DNA of 64,000 nt, taken from Plantago major (lineage: Eukaryota > Streptophyta > Magnoliopsida > Lamiales > Plantaginaceae). Each line of letters opens with the position of its first letter. Position 1 is the stretch's first letter. A program made the position numbers and the translations under genes. The notes beneath the pieces were generated by a model. The model was not told the origin of the DNA. It worked only from the letters and a program-made list of their open reading frames with translations, and did not search any database. Positions 8,905 to 19,260 of this stretch are shown here, piece after piece. The DNA lies in contig CM048842.1 of assembly GCA_026545765.1 (NCBI GenBank), positions 25,086,667 to 25,150,666 on the forward strand. The letters are read 5' to 3'.

Positions 8905-11833
8905 GGTGTGGCAGGTTCTTCATCAATCACATAGTGATTTCCTTCGTGTTTTGCAATCAAGACTACTTTCCTTGAATCATTTTCAACCAATTTGTATAGA
9001 TTTCACTTGATCTTTACTGAGTACCCTTTGTCTGCCAATTGAGTCATGCTTAGGAGATTATATTTCAATCCTTCTACATGTAATACTCTAGTGATTGTAA
9101 GAGCTCCAAGCTTCAGATCACCAAAACCTATGGTTGGATTTTCATCTCCTCCAACAAATCTAATAATTGGTCCTTTATCACATTCACTGTAGTTAACCAG
9201 ATTTGCTTTGTCTCCTGTCATGTGCTTCCCACATCCACTATCAAAATGCCACTTCGGGTTCTTCCTAAGACTGTTCTACACAAAACAGGAAACATGGAGT
9301 TAGGCTCTCACTCCAACAATGGAACCTTCTGGACTAAAGAATCTCTCTGTAGGAATCCATTTCTGAATGAACTTCCTTGGGGTATTCTTTTGTCTTACTG
9401 GAACATAAGGAGGAATTTTAGGTAAATGACTAGTGTCACTATCATTTAAAACTATTTTCCTTCTTGGAGTGTTCCTTGGTGCTCCTTTCGGTGCTTTCAT
9501 ATACCTGTTAGGTTGTTGAGTCAACTTTTCAGCGAGCTCGGCTTTCCTTCTCATATTCCTTCTAGCCCTGACATTCAGAGTGGTCGTAGCCTGTTCTTTC
9601 TTCCACTTCTGACGATTGCTATGCGCAATCCTGGCATTCATCCATCACTCTTGCTCTTGTTTATATTGCTGAGCAAGTATCTTTCCGATGGCTTTGTAGC
9701 CAATGCCATTTCGAGCGCCTTTTGCTTTCTGAGATCTTCTCTCAGCAACTTCACTAGTCTCTGGATCATTATTTCTTCCGAAAAATGGTAAATTGGGAAA
9801 ATTGCCAGCTCCTGCACTTTTTCCTTTCCTAGAGACATAGCACTGTGGGTGATTGCACTTTTTAGTGCATGGTTTCTTTTCAGCAACCTTCTCCACAGTT
9901 TTCTTGGGGACTTGTTTTTCCCTCAAAGGTTTTGTCGCAACAGCTTTACCTTTGTCAGCAACCTTAGCTTTCTGACCAATGCTATAGGTTGTTTGGGAAC
10001 CACTTTGTTGACCACTAACAAATGTCAACCTTTCATCACTCTTTTTCAGAGGAGTATAATTGCTTGTTTGTGAGTCAAGCCCAAGTCCTCCCTTTTTTGA
10101 AGGATCTCTTAGGTAAGAGTGTACTTCAGTGAGAGTGTCACTCGCTTTGGCATAGGATTGGAAAGATAATTATTTCTTCTTTAGTTCCTTGTTCTCAGAA
10201 AGAAGGCTTTCACGCTTCTTCTAGCGCAACTCCATAGCCTCAGAATGCAACTTTTTGGTCTCGTCTATCTGAGTCTTTAGAAATGCATTTTCTGCATCCT
10301 TAGTGTCAGAAAGTCGTTGTAAATGTGAACACTCACTTTCAAGAGACTCTTTTTCTGTTTCAAGAATTTTGGTTCTAGATCGAGCAACCAAGAATTCTCT
10401 TTCATAAAGATCTAACTCCCTTCTGAGATGTTCTAGATCCTTGATTCCTTCCTAATCACTATCATAATTAATGAACCGTGAAATGTTGGTTAACTCATCA
10501 TCAGCCATAAGACATGGCTCAAGGTTAAAGTAATCTAGGTAGATTTCCTCAGCAACTCCACACATTTCATTCTTCCTTTGACCAAAGTCAAATACTTCGT
10601 GAGTGTAGGCACACAATTCTGGTGACGGTAGCTTCGACTCATCAGAATCGTCGTCGTTAGAATCTGAATCAAGATCAAGTGCATCCAGTTGGATTTCGAT
10701 CTTCTTTATTTCTTCAGAAAGCATAGCTCTCTGGATTCTCTTGAAGTTTCTCCTATCCTTTTTGTCACATGTCTTGAGCTTGTTCAGAACAGGACAGTCC
10801 CGTTTGAAGTGACCAGGTTTCTGACAATAGAAACAGATATCGTTTCTGATTTCTGTAAGCTCAGTACTTGATTCTTTCTGATCAGGTTTATTCAGAGAGT
10901 TGGTCAATTGCATATTATTGTACTGGTGATACTTAGGGCCTAGATGCTTTTTCAGCTTCTGTTTGGCTTTTCTTCTCTCAATCTCCTGTCTAACGTATTT
11001 GCTCATTTGCTTTACTACAAGAGCTTCTTCGTCAGTGGATTCTTTGGTAATCTTCTTCTCAGAAGTACCTTGTGTTACTAGAGCAACACTGTGGGCTTGC
11101 TGATCAGCTATTTGTCCTCTATGAGAGGTTTCATAGTTGACAGTGGCTAGATGAGAGAATAATTCCGTTGGAGTGATATTTGGCATTCCTTGGTTGCAAT
11201 AAAAGTACAGAGTATGTTCCAAGTTGTGATTTAAGCTCCTGACGATAGTCTTCACCTTTTCGTCGTTAGAATATCTTTCACTTTCACCAAGTGCAGCCAT
11301 TTCATTTATCAACGTTGTAAACCGAAAATCAAGTTGTTCAAGGGTTTCTGAAGGCCCTTGTTTAAAATTCTAGAATTTTAATTTCAGAACTTCGAACTTG
11401 TTTTCCTTGGTTTTCTGAGAGTCAGCACAAATTTTTTGAACTAGTTGCCAGGCCTCTTTCGCCGTTTTTGCCCACCACTGTTTACACTATATGTGATCTG
11501 GAGTAGAACGAATAATGATGTTTCGAGCTTGACCATCCAGTCTATTTCTCTTGAAATCTTCCGATGTCCAGAGATATCTGGGTTTTTCTTCCAAAGCTAT
11601 CTGACCAATAGCTCTCCCACTTGTAGAAGTTTCTGAAGTGGAGGTTCTTCTGGCAGAATCTTCATCTCTTCCATCAGAGACATCAGTGACTATCTTTGCT
11701 TGATGAATGACTATAGGCCATTCTTTATAACTTCGATCATTTCATCATTGATGGCTTCCAGATGGAGCATCATATTGTTCCTCCATTTTTCATAGTTCTC
11801 TGGCTTTAGAACTGGAGCGTCGCCTAAAGACAT
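8905..11833 (-). pseudogene. gag-protease of copia 1 (broken)
   Basis: The ATG at 11833 begins MSLGDAPVLKPENY. A UBN2-type capsid region follows (WTSED, RLDGHARN, CKLW, AW, FEVLKLKFQNFKQG), then zinc knuckle CFYCQKPGHFKRDC at about 10830-10790, a Glu/Asp segment and a basic tail. The protease keeps the active site as FDSGCGKHMTGD near 9240-9210, then GLKYNLLSMTQLADKG. Several frameshifts and stops break it. The stop after VKIK and the loss of the integrase zinc-binding region follow. The open stretch 11312-10452 is the longest intact part (286 aa). In a functional element this polyprotein forms the virus-like particle and the protease that processes it. Confidence 0.8.
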
Positions 11834-11936
11834 CCTGCAGGATAAAACTTAACAAACAGATCAAGTGTAGGGGTTAAGCGATTAGTGAGCACTTATCTAG
11901 GATCTAGGTTCAGCTCAGAAGGCTTGGGAACCTCCT

Positions 11937-11948
11937 GCTCTGATAGCA
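11937..11948 (-). other. Primer binding site of copia 1 (mutated tRNA-iMet type)
   Basis: On - it reads TGCTATCAGAGC, one change from TGGTATCAGAGC, the complement of the initiator tRNA-Met 3' end. It lies 2 bp from the LTR end. Confidence 0.8.
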
Positions 11949-11950
11949 CT

Positions 11951-13468
11951 CGTTGGTCCAGAAAACGGCAAAGTAAAAGGCTGGGGGGGGGGGGGGGTTG
12001 AATAGTCTCTTCAAACTTTTGTCGATAAAACAGTTTCTCAGAAAGTTGGGTAACTTTCTGATACTTATAATCAGAATAATGGAATTCTTTCTGATAAGTG
12101 CACGTGCTCAGCAAGCTAGTAAAGTGTGTAAATTACTTTGCAAGTAAGTAAAGGCAGAAAGTAAGTGCAGAAAGTAAATAACACAGTAGCTTTATAGTGG
12201 TATCTGAAGGTGGCGTAATCCTTCAACTAATCCACTTATGCCTTTCTCAGACCTAGAATCCACTCAGACAGATAATTGAGTTCACCTTACAAATATCTTC
12301 TCTCAATTCCTAAATACACTAGGTTCCCAACCAAGTGTTCCCCTTGAGTTCTTCCCCGGCTCTCCCAGCCAAGTACTTCCTCTACTCAAAATTCCCTGAG
12401 TTATTCCCTGGATTTCCCAGCCGAGTACTTCCTCTACTCAGAACCTTTCTTGGAGTTATTCCTTAGTTTCCCAAACTAAGTACTTCCTCTACTCCATGCC
12501 TTTTCTGGTGTTGGTTAAGAAGAGTTTGTCAGATTGGTATATTAATAACTTCCACAATTATGTAATACTACCTTCTAGAACAAGAGTCACTTAACACACA
12601 TGTACAGTGTGTGGTGATATGTTCTTTTCTGACCCAAGTCTATGTTCTTCGTTCAGGAGAAGGAATATCTTAGCAAGTCGCAACAGTGCTTCAATTCAAC
12701 GCCTTCACAACAGATATAGCTTGTTAAGGATCAGGACACTTAGAACTTTCGTGCTACTTAGAATCAAGAGCTTGGTCGTAATTGTAAGCTTGGAGTAAGT
12801 AGAGAAGCCTGGTATGCTTGAGTGTACGATATGAAATTCAGTCGTTCAAGTGTGTGTTTTTCAAGCATTCCAAGTGGTGATATTAATAGGTGAAAATCAT
12901 GCCGTTTGAATTACTATCCGTTAGGCTATTGAGATTCAAACTACATACAATCCGTTGATACTACAGAACTTTTGTCTCTTTGTTCAGAGATAAAGCTTTT
13001 GGTCAACGAGTTCTGCAATGGCATTAAATGCACTATACTATCTTTTGTCCTGTTGTGCCAACGGAACTTTGCAAGCTTTCTGAGGCTGTGCACGTCTCTA
13101 TCAGAAACTCCAAGCCTTTCAGAAAAACTAAGGAAAACATCGTTTCTTCCAGAAACATTGTTTTCACTAAGTTATCTTTTGCATATGGTTTCTGAGGCAC
13201 AATTCCTTAGATTTTGGTAATCTTGTGCAGTCTTCATATCTTCAGATAGTTGAGCTCTTTCTGCTGGATGCCTTCTTCTTGGTCTTCTTCAAAGATATAA
13301 AATTACATTCAGAGACCTAACATCCTATACAAGATTTACTAGACTAATCATACTAAGTATACTTCCTCTTTTACAATGTTCAAGTGAACTAAGAGTATTA
13401 GATACCTTTCTGAACTAAGGTAAGTCATTATGGTGTACTGATCAAAACTGAACAGATATTTCCTAACA
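11951..13468 (-). repeat. 5' LTR of copia 1 (1518 bp)
   Basis: On - it runs TGTTAGGAAATATCTG to GGACCAACG; the terminal CA has become CG. It is homologous to the copia 2 LTRs throughout. A 15-16 base G run (read on +) at 11983-11998 sits near the LTR end, and a hairpin array lies at 12317-12495. Confidence 0.88.
12317..12495 (-). repeat. LTR hairpin array of copia 1
   Basis: Units end in TACTTCCTCTACTC (+ reading). The clearest is CTTAGTTT-CCC-AAACTAAG (12462-12480, 8-bp perfect). Others are AGGTT-CCC-AACCA near 12321, CGGCTC-TCCC-AGCCAAG near 12357, and a decayed GGATTTCCCAGCCG near 12409. Confidence 0.7.
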
Positions 13469-13619
13469 GTGACCATACCCGCTGATGTTCTGCTGCTGGT
13501 AAGAGATCTTCTCATAGTTGTGTAGGTAGGTCACATGATCGTTCCACTCCACCCTCCGCCCATTTCTTTCATTTCATTCCTTCTCCGCGTGCTTCCTTAG
13601 CTTCCCATTTGGTAGTTGT

Positions 13620-14569
13620 TCACAAATTCACTGAAGAATTCGTGTTAAAAGCTCCTTGTGACGGATCTGCTACTCCTCTTCTTCTCAGTTCATCTTTAGC
13701 AGCCTTCTCAAGCAGTTCAAGGAGGAGGATGGTTTTTTTTGTCATCAAAAGGTCCTATGAGTAGAGCGTACCCCGATTTTCTAGTAGGAACCCCATTCTT
13801 CTCGCATATTGTTGTGATGAGACCGGGAAAGGGTAAGTTCCTTCTTTTGTTCTTCTTCACCAATTGCATTTCCTTCATGATGGTTCTTCCAAAATCGATG
13901 TAGTGACCCCCCATGATTGCGTAGAAAAGTGTGGCTATGTCTTCCTTAAGCTCTTCGTGATACTGAGTTGGCTTCAAGTTGGTCTCTACAAAATGCATCC
14001 AAAACCTTGCCCTTTCGTTGAGTGTAGCCCTCGAGATGGATATTCCCACCGTATCTCCTCTAAATCTTTTTCGGAGTAATACTATTGGGATGTTTAGTAG
14101 GATATCTCCATACTTCAACTCGTGATATGCCGGTTCCTTGTATTCGCCATGAATGGGCTCCTCGGGAATGTTGAAGTAGTCATTGATAGCTCCCGGTCCA
14201 AACATGAACTCTACCCCTCGCACAATGATGGGGTGATCTAGAAGTGCATCCTCCGGCTTGTCAATCTTGAGTTGAAAGTATTCCGCATAGAGCTCCCGGA
14301 CTATCTCTATATCGTATGCTTCGAGGATGGAAATGAAAGTTCCCCAAAAATAGAGATTCAAAATGCCATGTATCCAGTTTAGGGCATGGTTCATCCCCCA
14401 TCCGATTTATATGTTCCTCTCGGGGACTACTCCACGGTCGCTATTAACCAATAGCCAACTTCTAGCCTTGCTCGAGAGGGTTGCCGATGCCGCCTTCTTT
14501 CCTTTCTTGGTTCTCTTGGTGCTTGGTTCACCTACATGTTTTCTCCTTGGTTTCTTCCCATAGTGCCTA
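13620..14569 (-). pseudogene. Env-position ORF of gypsy C, 'putative plant transposon protein' type
   Basis: The longest open part (14394-13717, 225 aa) has the pattern of the family I know as Transposase_32 / putative plant transposon protein: IVRELYAEYF, VRGVEFMFGPGAINDYFNIP, then ARFWMHFVETNLKPTQYHEEL, LFYAIMGGHYIDFGRTI and LPFPGLITTICEKNGV. Upstream, the same frame continues over an in-frame stop (near 14405) into a basic segment (PRRK, TKRTKKGKK). At the 3' end an A8 run near 13734-13741 shifts the frame; the shifted frame continues as a short Leu-rich helix to a stop at 13620. The function is unknown; despite the position, no envelope features are visible. Confidence 0.65.
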
Positions 14570-15341
14570 GGTCAAAAAGGTCTATGCGATAGCATGTCTG
14601 GAGTTAAATCGATTCTAGAACTTACATGCAAATCTAATGGGTTTTCTCCTCCCCCAAACCTAATGTGTGTCCCAATGCATATGCAAAAATTCTAGCTTGT
14701 AATAAGACCAATAGCCACTTCAAAGTGATGCAAGAACTAGGCATGCAACTCAAGTTTTCAAATTGTGTCATGCATCAAGTTGAAAGGCAAATTGTAATGA
14801 AGACTCCATCCTATGAGCATATCACGATGCAAACATGTTTTCTAAGCATACTTCATCAAGTTAGGATCACGTGAGCAAGTAATCGAAGGAAAATTGAGTC
14901 GATAAGGGAGTTTGTTCTATTGAGGCTTTTCATCGAACACTTGGTAGGGAAGAACAAAAACCCTCAATTCTCAATCAATTTGTCAAATCTCCACTAAGTA
15001 AGTGTTAATAGAGTGAATACTAGAAGTAAGCATGTATCCACGTATCTCAAACATCATCAATTCAATCAATTGAAGCATATAATTGCATAGCACTCAAGAA
15101 GCAAAAAGAAAGTGCAAGCAAAGAGGTGAAGGATATAAACTTGAAATTGAAGATGTTATGAATATAATGATGAGTAAAGATCACTTACTTGATGTTAATG
15201 ATGGATGGTCAAGCTAATAATGCAATGGGGATGATAGATTTATAAAGCAAGTGAAGATTTTGTGAAGAAAATGAGGTGGGAAGAAGGAGAAAACGTTTTT
15301 TGGGGGTTTTAAAGGGGGAATAAGTCAGCTGGGAGTAGCTT

Positions 15342-15366
15342 ACTGCGGTCGACAGTCGGCCGCAGT
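15342..15366. repeat. GC-rich inverted repeat in gypsy C spacer
   Basis: ACTGCGG and CCGCAGT form 7-bp arms around TCGACAGTCGG. The sequence resembles CACTGCGATCGACAGT in the gypsy C LTR at 35622-35637, so an LTR-type motif recurs inside the element. Confidence 0.6.
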
Positions 15367-15577
15367 GAGGCTGCTGCCCGACATCCCATTTTTCGCGTTG
15401 TTTTGCATTTTCTCGATTCTTTTTAGTTTTCTCACTTTTTCGAAAGGAAACATTATTCTAGGTAAATAAATAAGAAATTTTTGAAAAGATTTGAAAAGTG
15501 TTTTTGAAAATATTTTGGGCACCGAAAACAAGAAGAAAACGAAAATTGAAAATGCAAGTGCGTAAATTAAACGTGAC

Positions 15578-15595
15578 CTTGGGTTGCCTCCCAAG
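15578..15595 (-). other. Conserved post-pol hairpin of gypsy C
   Basis: CTTGGG-AGGCAA-CCCAAG (- reading) has 6-bp arms. From memory the TTGGGAGGCAACCCAA core is common just after pol in plant Athila/Tat elements. Its presence directly after the protease ORF supports loss of the RT-integrase segment. Confidence 0.6.
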
Positions 15596-15642
15596 AAGCA
15601 CTTGTTTTAGGTCTTATAGCTCGACCCCTGATTATTGGCGAC

Positions 15643-16749
15643 TCAGTTGCGGGGGTGGGACCCCCGATCACCATCAGTGCAAGTAGTCAGCCTGTCTTCC
15701 ATGATGCTCGGGCCGGTATTCCAATCCTTCACTCCCATGTTGAATCGGTCACCTTCCCTTGTAAACTCGAACTTGTAGAGGGTACTACCTTCATTCTTGA
15801 GTCGGTTTCTAAAACCTCTGTCATCTCTGAAGTTCTCGTAGAATAGCCCCTCGTTTTCCATTCTCCACCTTCCGGTCATCCATTTATCCAGGTAGATCTT
15901 GTAGGGTTTGTTCTCCCCGTTTCTCGGATTCAGAAATTGGAAGTGAATCTCATGCGAGTAGAAATAGTTCTTATCTATTTCTTTCATCTTTGTCAGCACA
16001 TCTTGAAATTCTCCAGGTGGTTGACCCTTCTTTCCTTCTGGTGGTTTTTCAGCTACAAGCTTCCCTTTCTTGAGATGTGTCCTTCCGATGGACAGCTTTA
16101 CATCACTCTGCAATCCATTAACAAACATAGAAACTCTCTTGCCGGTTAAATCGATGAAGGGCCTTCCTAGATACAAGTTTCTATTATTGTCATTCTCGTA
16201 GTCAACTATCAACAGGTCCACAGGAACTATCAGGATCCCTACTTTAATGAGCACATTTCTAACGGTTCCATAGTTCTTCACTATGCTCATGCCAACGTCG
16301 TAGGACATGGCACATACGTCAGTTTTTCCCGTCAACCTGAGTCTTTTGTACATCTCTAGAGGAATAACATTCACATCGGCTTCCAAGTCCAGAGTCTCTA
16401 CTTCCATTTCACTCCCTATGATGACTGCAACTTGAAGTGCTAAAGGGTTAACTTGCCTCCTGGGGACATTGGTTCGGAAATAGGGATTTTCTTTTCTCTT
16501 ATTCCTCCTGAAATTTTCTAATTGGTTCTTTTCCCCGTAGAGGTATTTCCATAGTCTCATAGACTCAGCTTCCATACGTAATTCACTGGATAAGGTAAAG
16601 TTAAAGTGAGAGTGAGAAAGCTTATCGAGAAGTTTTTCAGAAGTCTGCTTTTCTTCCGCATCTATCTGCATTATGGCTTCCTCCTCTTCTTCGTACTCTT
16701 CATCTTCTTCTTTCCCCTCATCACGTTGCTCCACTAGAATCATCAGCAT
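15643..16749 (-). pseudogene. Degenerate retropepsin and pol-end fragment of gypsy C
   Basis: An open frame of 368 aa. Residues 1-100 are acidic and follow gag; about 105-225 have the plant gypsy protease fold (VAVIIGSEMEVETLDLEADVNVIPLEMYKRL, later LYLGRPFIDLTGKRVSM). The catalytic triad expected as D-[LST]-G-A-S reads D-L-E-A-D, so Gly and Ser are lost and the enzyme should be dead. From about residue 285 the sequence (KWMTGRWRMENEGLFYENF) has no RT motif. It runs to a stop at 15643 followed by the post-pol hairpin. Keeping a long open frame despite a ruined active site suggests either recent decay or use as a structural part of a gag-like protein. Confidence 0.65.
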
Positions 16750-16788
16750 TTTTGTTACGTTTGCCAGGCTCCCCTCTACCTCTTCTAC

Positions 16789-18168
16789 CTACTCGTTGAT
16801 CCTGTAGAGCTTTTCATCTGCTCTTTCAATAAAGGCCTCCACCTTGTCGTCCCTTTCCTTTTGCTTTTCCATAAAGTCCCTTAATCCCTTCAACTCCTTA
16901 ATGATGTAATTGATCATTTCCTTCAGAAGGGGTATTCCCGGTTGAGCTGGTGTAGTCGGTGCGGTTACTCTTACCGGTGTTATAGGGGTCAAAGGTCGAC
17001 TTCGGTGTTGCCTAAATTCGTGCCAGGTTTGGCCTGGCGGAGGATTTCGGTTTGTTGATGGCCCACAATCTTGGACGTAGTTTGCCTCCTCTGATGGTTC
17101 CTTAAGTCCATTCCCTTCTTCGGACTCTTCCCTGGATAGTTCGGCCTCTATATCGTCTAACCTTTTCAGGATCATTTTCCACGAAACCTCCTCAACAGCA
17201 CGAACTTCCTTAGACCGGGTACTTCTTCCTCGTCCCTTTTGCATGGAGTTCTCACTGAGGTTCTCACATACCTCCCGAATCCTTCTTGGGGGTACATCCA
17301 ACAGGTTTCCTTGACACGCCCCATCAATAAGTGCTTGGCAGATAGAGTCAATTCCCTTGTAAAAGTTGTTGACCTTGTCAAACAGCGCGTAAGAGTGCAT
17401 TGGGCATCTGCCAAGTAGATACTTGTATCTTTCCCACGCTTCGTAGAAGGTTTCTCCGTTGAATTGGTTGAAGTTTTGGATTTGGCTCTTTAGGTCAGAT
17501 ATCTTCTTCAATGGAAAGTATCTGAGCATAAACTTATTGAAGACCTCGTCCTAAGCAGTTAAGTTGCTTGGTTGTAGTGAGATAAGCCAGTTCTTCGCCT
17601 TATCCTTAAGGCAGCTAGGGAAAACCCTTCTTATAAGCTGACATTCCGTTTGCCCGTTCAATGGTAAACTCCCAACTATCGCGTAGAATTCCCTCATAAA
17701 GTGCATCTGGTCCTCGGTGGGGTTCCCATAGAAGTGCAGTAGTTAGTTCAGATGAGTGCCCTTCATATCATATTCTCTCGCAATCCTCTCAAGATAGATG
17801 CTCGAGGCATGCGGTGTAAGTCTTGGCATAAAATAGTCGTGCATGGGTCTGTCGTCTTCGTCCACTAATTCCACCCTTGCATTGTTATCACTTCTTCGGT
17901 TCTCATCTAGCCTCAACCTTTCCTCGGCTATTCTTAGCCTTTCCTATTCTAGCTCTTTTCTCTCAGCTTGGATCTCAAGTCGAATCTTAAGCAACTGCTC
18001 AAGTTCAGAAGTTGTGACATTCCCAGATGGATTGTCGTTGCAATTTCCTTCCCCACTCATGTTGCTAGATGATTCCATGAAGGTTGTAAACAGTTTTCGC
18101 CTTTCAAGATTATCTATGTCATATTTAAACGGTACTACCGGTGTTCCCGATCTTCTCCTGCCTTGCAT
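16789..18168 (-). pseudogene. gag of gypsy C (Retrotrans_gag), with in-frame stops
   Basis: The probable ATG at 18168 begins MQGRRRSGTPVV and lies 19 bp from the copia 2 junction. A charged coiled coil follows (SELEQLLKIRLEIQAERKELE), then the capsid core: CLKDKAKNWLISLQP, ML-RYFPLKKISDLKSQIQNF, GETFYEAWERYKYLLGRCP, FYKGID, and DGACQGNL replacing the usual D-x-AAGG. Stops occur near 17943, 17743 and 17550; the open part is 17529-16789. The C-terminal part is coiled-coil and lacks a CCHC knuckle. Gag would form the particle that packages element RNA. Confidence 0.7.
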
Positions 18169-18181
18169 AAAGACTAATAAA

Positions 18182-18186
18182 CAAAC
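18182..18186. repeat. Target site duplication of copia 2, left
   Basis: CAAAC here matches 34429-34433 on the other side. The adjoining gypsy C sequence is continuous across the join. Confidence 0.85.
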
Positions 18187-18551
18187 TATTGGTCCAGATA
18201 ACGGCAAAATAAAAGACTAGAGGGAGGGGGTGAATAGTCTTTTCAAACATTTGACGATAAAACAGTTTCTCAAAAAGTTGGGTAACTTTCTGATACTTAT
18301 AATCAGAATAGCGGAAGTCTTTCTGATAAGTGCACGTGCTCAGCAAGCTAGTAAAGTGTGTAAATTACTTTGCAAGTAAGTAAAGGCAGAAAATAAGTGC
18401 AAAAAGTAAATAACACAGTAGCTTTATAGTGGTATCTGAAGGTGGCGTAATCCTTCAACTAATTCACTTTGGCCTTTCTCAGACCTAGAATCCACTAAGA
18501 CAAATAATTGAGTTCACCTTACAAATATCTTCTCTCGGTTCCTAAATACAC

Positions 18552-18790
18552 TAGGTTCCCAACCAAGTGTTCCCCTTGAGTTCTTCCCCGGCTTTCCCAG
18601 CTAAGTACTTCCTCTACTAAGAATTCCCTGAGTTATTCCCCGGCTTTCCCAGCCGAGTACTTCCTCTATTCAGAACCTTTCTTGGAGTTATTCCTTAGTT
18701 TCCCAAACTAAGTACTTCCTCTACTCCACGCCGTTTTCAACCTTGGAGTTATTCCTTAGTTTCCAAAACTAAGTACTTCCTCTACTCTGT
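18552..18790 (-). repeat. LTR hairpin array, copia 2 3' LTR
   Basis: On +, units include GGTT-CCC-AACC, GGCT-TTCCC-AGCT, CGGCT-TTCCC-AGCCG, CTTAGTTT-CCC-AAACTAAG and a slightly altered fifth copy (CTTAGTTTCCAAAACTAAG). Most are followed by TACTTCCTCTACTC. Confidence 0.72.
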
Positions 18791-19260
18791 GTCTTTTCTG
18801 GTGTTGGTTAAGATGTGTTTGTCAGATTGGTAGATTAATAACTTCAACAGTTATGTAATACTACCTTCTAGAACAAGAGTCACTTAACACACTTGGACAG
18901 TTTTTGGTGATATGTTCTTTTCTGACCCAAGTCTATGTTCTTCATTCAGGAGAATGAATATCTTAGCATTCTAAGTGGTGATATTTATAGGTGAAAATCA
19001 AGCCGTTTGAATTACTATCCGTTAGGCTATTGAGATTCAAACTACAAACAATCCGTTGATAGTACTACAGAACTTTTGTCTCTTTGTTCAGAGATAAAGC
19101 TTTTGGTCAGCGAGTTCTACAATGGCATTAAGTGCACTTTACTATCTTTTGTCCTGTTGTGCCAACAGAACTATGCACGCTGTCTGAGGCTGTGCACGTC
19201 GCTATCAAAAACTCCAGGCCTTTCAGAAACTAAGGAAAACATTATTTCTTTCAGAAACAT

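Larger units (their letters stand above)
4715..13468 (-). mobile_element. Copia 1: SIRE-like Ty1/copia element, pol core deleted, 3' end beyond the gypsy A insertion
   Basis: On the minus strand the order is LTR (13468-11951), primer binding site (11948-11937), gag-protease (11833-about 8905), pol/env spacer and env-position ORF (7967-4715). Alignment by eye to copia 2 shows the same parts in the same order, except that about 3 kb of integrase, RT and RNase H is missing at a single junction near 8905. Gypsy A interrupts the 3' ORF, so the second LTR lies left of the window. The right flank GTGAC (13469-13473) is the probable target duplication, inside gypsy C. Confidence 0.85.
14570..15642 (-). 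other. Spacer of gypsy C between protease/pol end and env-position ORF
   Basis: No gene is visible. Read on -, the spacer has the CTTGGG-AGGCAA-CCCAAG hairpin (15595-15578), a palindromic GC-rich motif (15366-15342), a pyrimidine-rich stretch, a splice-donor-like AAGTAAGTGATC near 15195-15184, and a second polypurine tract GGTTTGGGGGAGGAG near 14660-14646. This could be a spliced leader for the downstream ORF, which is inference. Confidence 0.5.
13469..18186 (-). mobile_element. Gypsy C, 3' part (gag, protease, env-position ORF; no RT)
   Basis: This is the left half of an Athila/Tat-like element on -, bounded by copia 1 at 13468/13469 and copia 2 at 18186/18187. Its 5' leader, PBS and LTR continue at 34434-36053. 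Joining the flanks across copia 2 leaves one copy of CAAAC. Order on - is gag, degenerate protease, a terminal pol-like piece, hairpin, long spacer, env-position ORF. No RT, RNase H or integrase motif is visible, so the element was already non-autonomous. Confidence 0.8.

Noticed and set aside
12317-12495. CRISPR-like array
   Set aside because: Repeats are interspersed in LTRs, units are unequal, the 'spacers' are hairpin stems, and the DNA is plant nuclear.
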